From Legionella steelei (GTDB lineage: Bacteria; Pseudomonadota; Gammaproteobacteria; Legionellales; Legionellaceae): a DNA stretch of 64,000 bases. This document shows positions 62,224-64,000 of the stretch, in pieces. The stretch spans positions 558,637 to 622,636 of the forward strand of contig NZ_LNYY01000021.1 in the NCBI RefSeq assembly GCF_001468005.1, written 5' to 3'. The notes under the pieces are model-generated. The model was not told where the DNA came from and ran no database searches. It worked only from the letters and a program-made list of their open reading frames with translations. Made by a program: the position numbers and the translations under genes. Within the stretch, counting starts at the first letter, position 1, and the number at the start of each line of letters is the position of its first letter.

Positions 62224-64000
62224 ATGTCTCAGCTCAAAATAGATGGCTATAATTTTTCAACAGAAGGTGATACCAAAAAACGCAATGGTCCTTCTATCGG
62301 GCTTGCAAAAATGCAAGGAGCATTTGGTGAACCTCCCAATATGATACTCATGCAACATCAAGAAGATGATGTGTCTGGAGAGATGATGCCTGGGTTTAAT
62401 CTCTTATCCGAGGTGGAACAAGAGTTTGCGTTAAAAGAAACGGCTAGGCTCATGCAAGAAAAGTATGGAGACAAACAAGCCGTTGGTTCGACTCTAACTT
62501 CATTGGTTGCATGGAAGGATCCGCAGACCAATCAACTGCATGGGGTGACCAGTAATGTTGGCGATAGTCTTGCGATTTTTGTCATTGTTGGCGCCGATGG
62601 ACAAGTGCGTGTCGCCAAGCAACTCAATGAATTGCATGAGAATAACGATAGAAATGCTACAGGAATAGATATAGGGGTTACTCGCTCCATAGGGGACAGG
62701 GCGCAAGAAAAAAATAAACTAAGGCATGATCCTGATATCACCCGTGATGTCATTCCGCTACAAGAAGGGGATAGGATATTTGCAATCGCAGCAACGGATG
62801 GGATTTCCTCATACAATAAGTTTTTCAAAACAGACGCGTTAACAACCGCTGAAATTGCGGAGACTGTAAGTCAATTTATCGCGCAACATCCTGGTTCAGG
62901 TCCAGACGATATTGCAGAAGCTTTAATATCCAGAGCTTATGCGGGAGGAAAGGGCTCAACAGATAATATTTCTTTAGTTGTCGCCGAAGTGGGTACCGAG
63001 CCTGTTTCACTTGTGGCCGCAGATGGGCATCAAGTTAAAATGGATGCTGTTAACCTTGGGGAAAAAGGAGACGATGTTTCCAAAGCTATTGCAGAAAACT
63101 TTCATTCCCAATTACAAAGCCAAATAAAATTCAAGCCACAAGATTATATTGATGCCTTAAGAGAGGGAAATTATCCATTGGCAGCAGGTTTGGGACGGTT
63201 TCTATATACGAAGTATATGCCATTAAATGATGGAGAGGTCTTAGGCGCTGACGAGGTTACTCCTTTAATGGCAAGTTTACTTGCGGAAACAGACATTACT
63301 TCTGCCGACATAGCAAATATTCAACATGGAGTCTTAAGCCTGCCTTTTGGGCTCGAGTCGCAGTATTATATGACTCAAATAATGTCTGGAGCTATAACGT
63401 TATTAAGCAATGAAGCAGCGTTAATGAAGCAAGAAGGGAATCAAGGCAAATCAGCAAAAGATATTCGCCAAATGGTCCGGGATGAAATTAATGTTGCAAT
63501 TACAGGACCTACATATAAGGAAAAAAATAGAGCCCAAGAAGTAATAGCAAATATAACTAATGCAAAAAGCAGTAAAGAGCTGGAAGCTTTGCTGGCTAAA
63601 GAAATGACTATCCAGAAAGTATTTGCTTTTGTTGTTGACCATTTAATAAAAGAAAATGTTGGGCAAATACGAGCAAAGGGAACGCGACTTATTCATCATC
63701 TCAATAATATAGAAAATCATGTAGCAGAATTAAATAGGGAGGCAGATAAATTAGAAGCTGAGATAGAGGTCCTAAAAAAAGACTTGGAAAATCTGTATAA
63801 TAAAATTGGCAAGCTTCCTAAAGATGACTTCATGGCGCAAAAAAAGGCATTAGATGACAATATTGCATTAAAGAAAGTCCATCTAAGAGAAACGATAAAA
63901 TTAATAAGTATAGCCAACGGGCATAAGCATATGGCCGAGGATCAGCTTTTGATATTGTGTAATAAACCAGAAGAGTTTAATAACGACCATATTTTGCACC
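62224..64000 (+). CDS. PP2C-like protein phosphatase (3' end beyond window)
   Basis: 592 residues are visible and the frame is open to the window end. PP2C motifs are clear: GSTLTS (88-93), NVGDS with D114, GVTRSIGD (about 160), the metal-site ATDG with D192 and STDNIS with D247-N248. PP2C enzymes remove phosphate from Ser/Thr with two metal ions. The usual first Asp-Gly motif is not recognisable in the N-terminal segment (about 10-60), where EGDTKKRNGPS sits. The C-terminal part beyond 260 is helical with a long coiled coil (LNREADKLEAEIEVLKKDLE). A eukaryotic-like phosphatase with an added helical domain fits a secreted effector. Confidence 0.75.
   Translation, partial: MSQLKIDGYNFSTEGDTKKRNGPSIGLAKMQGAFGEPPNMILMQHQEDDVSGEMMPGFNLLSEVEQEFALKETARLMQEKYGDKQAVGSTLTSLVAWKDPQTNQLHGVTSNVGDSLAIFVIVGADGQVRVAKQLNELHENNDRNATGIDIGVTRSIGDRAQEKNKLRHDPDITRDVIPLQEGDRIFAIAATDGISSYNKFFKTDALTTAEIAETVSQFIAQHPGSGPDDIAEALISRAYAGGKGSTDNISLVVAEVGTEPVSLVAADGHQVKMDAVNLGEKGDDVSKAIAENFHSQLQSQIKFKPQDYIDALREGNYPLAAGLGRFLYTKYMPLNDGEVLGADEVTPLMASLLAETDITSADIANIQHGVLSLPFGLESQYYMTQIMSGAITLLSNEAALMKQEGNQGKSAKDIRQMVRDEINVAITGPTYKEKNRAQEVIANITNAKSSKELEALLAKEMTIQKVFAFVVDHLIKENVGQIRAKGTRLIHHLNNIENHVAELNREADKLEAEIEVLKKDLENLYNKIGKLPKDDFMAQKKALDDNIALKKVHLRETIKLISIANGHKHMAEDQLLILCNKPEEFNNDHILH

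Noticed and set aside
1-64000. CRISPR array or rRNA genes
   Set aside because: No regularly spaced repeat array with unique spacers and no rRNA sequence was seen; the only regular repeats are short operator-like motifs.

Overview
The window looks like chromosome of a Legionella species, probably not L. pneumophila itself. The reasons are low GC content, housekeeping genes of gammaproteobacterial type (secD-secF, tRNA-Thr) and an unusual density of eukaryotic-like or effector-like proteins: TPR, ankyrin plus caspase-like peptidase, patatin, kinase-like folds, a dual-specificity phosphatase, a PP2C-like phosphatase, Fic proteins and a protein ending in a CaaX box. Species and secretion status are inferences; no Dot/Icm gene lies in the window.

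Layout. 1-2280: end of secD and complete secF. 2428-3822: unknown membrane protein. 4101-8963: envelope-sugar operon (DPPR-synthase-like UbiA protein, AftB/GT89-like membrane glycosyltransferase, WbpM/PglF-like dehydratase) followed by csaA. 9099-10580: amino-acid permease. 10923-10995: tRNA-Thr(CGT), the left edge of an accessory region that ends near a 5'-truncated integrase at 26808-27390. That region holds toxin-antitoxin-like genes (AbiEi-like/Fic fusion, Phd-like and HTH antitoxins, a second Fic protein), a small integrative module (excisionase-like HTH, frameshifted DUF927 ATPase, Integrase_1-type recombinase) and a 1703-residue DUF4011-helicase-Vsr protein of the Hhe defence type.

The most striking item is a complete type I hammerhead ribozyme motif on the minus strand at 18678-18731, in the leader of the integrase gene. 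It is followed by a chain of further hairpins, and the module is flanked on both sides by clusters of GGGACA/TGTCCC motifs. A second regulatory find is a set of five GCGAA-type motifs spaced 64, 31, 31 and 64 bp in front of the AbiEi/Fic gene.

27448-46617 is effector-rich and mosaic: a secreted beta-propeller protein with an outer-membrane barrel partner, a candidate cysteine protease, a TPR protein, a clan CD peptidase with ankyrin repeats, a kinase-like gene broken at a T8 tract, a patatin, a cysteine-dioxygenase-like cupin, a CaaX protein, a second kinase-like protein and a phosphatase. Fragments of a Fic gene (37815-38045) and of a TauE/SafE exporter (41897-42140) show past deletion. 46948-57729 is more ordinary: GNAT, LysE/LysR, LysR plus small VOC-like protein, a kynureninase with an odd repeat tail, an alkyltransferase-like protein, an esterase-methyltransferase pair and a LuxR regulator. 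57755 to the end carries large effector-like proteins, the last a PP2C-like phosphatase cut by the window edge. Several families of dispersed palindromic repeats lie between genes throughout.
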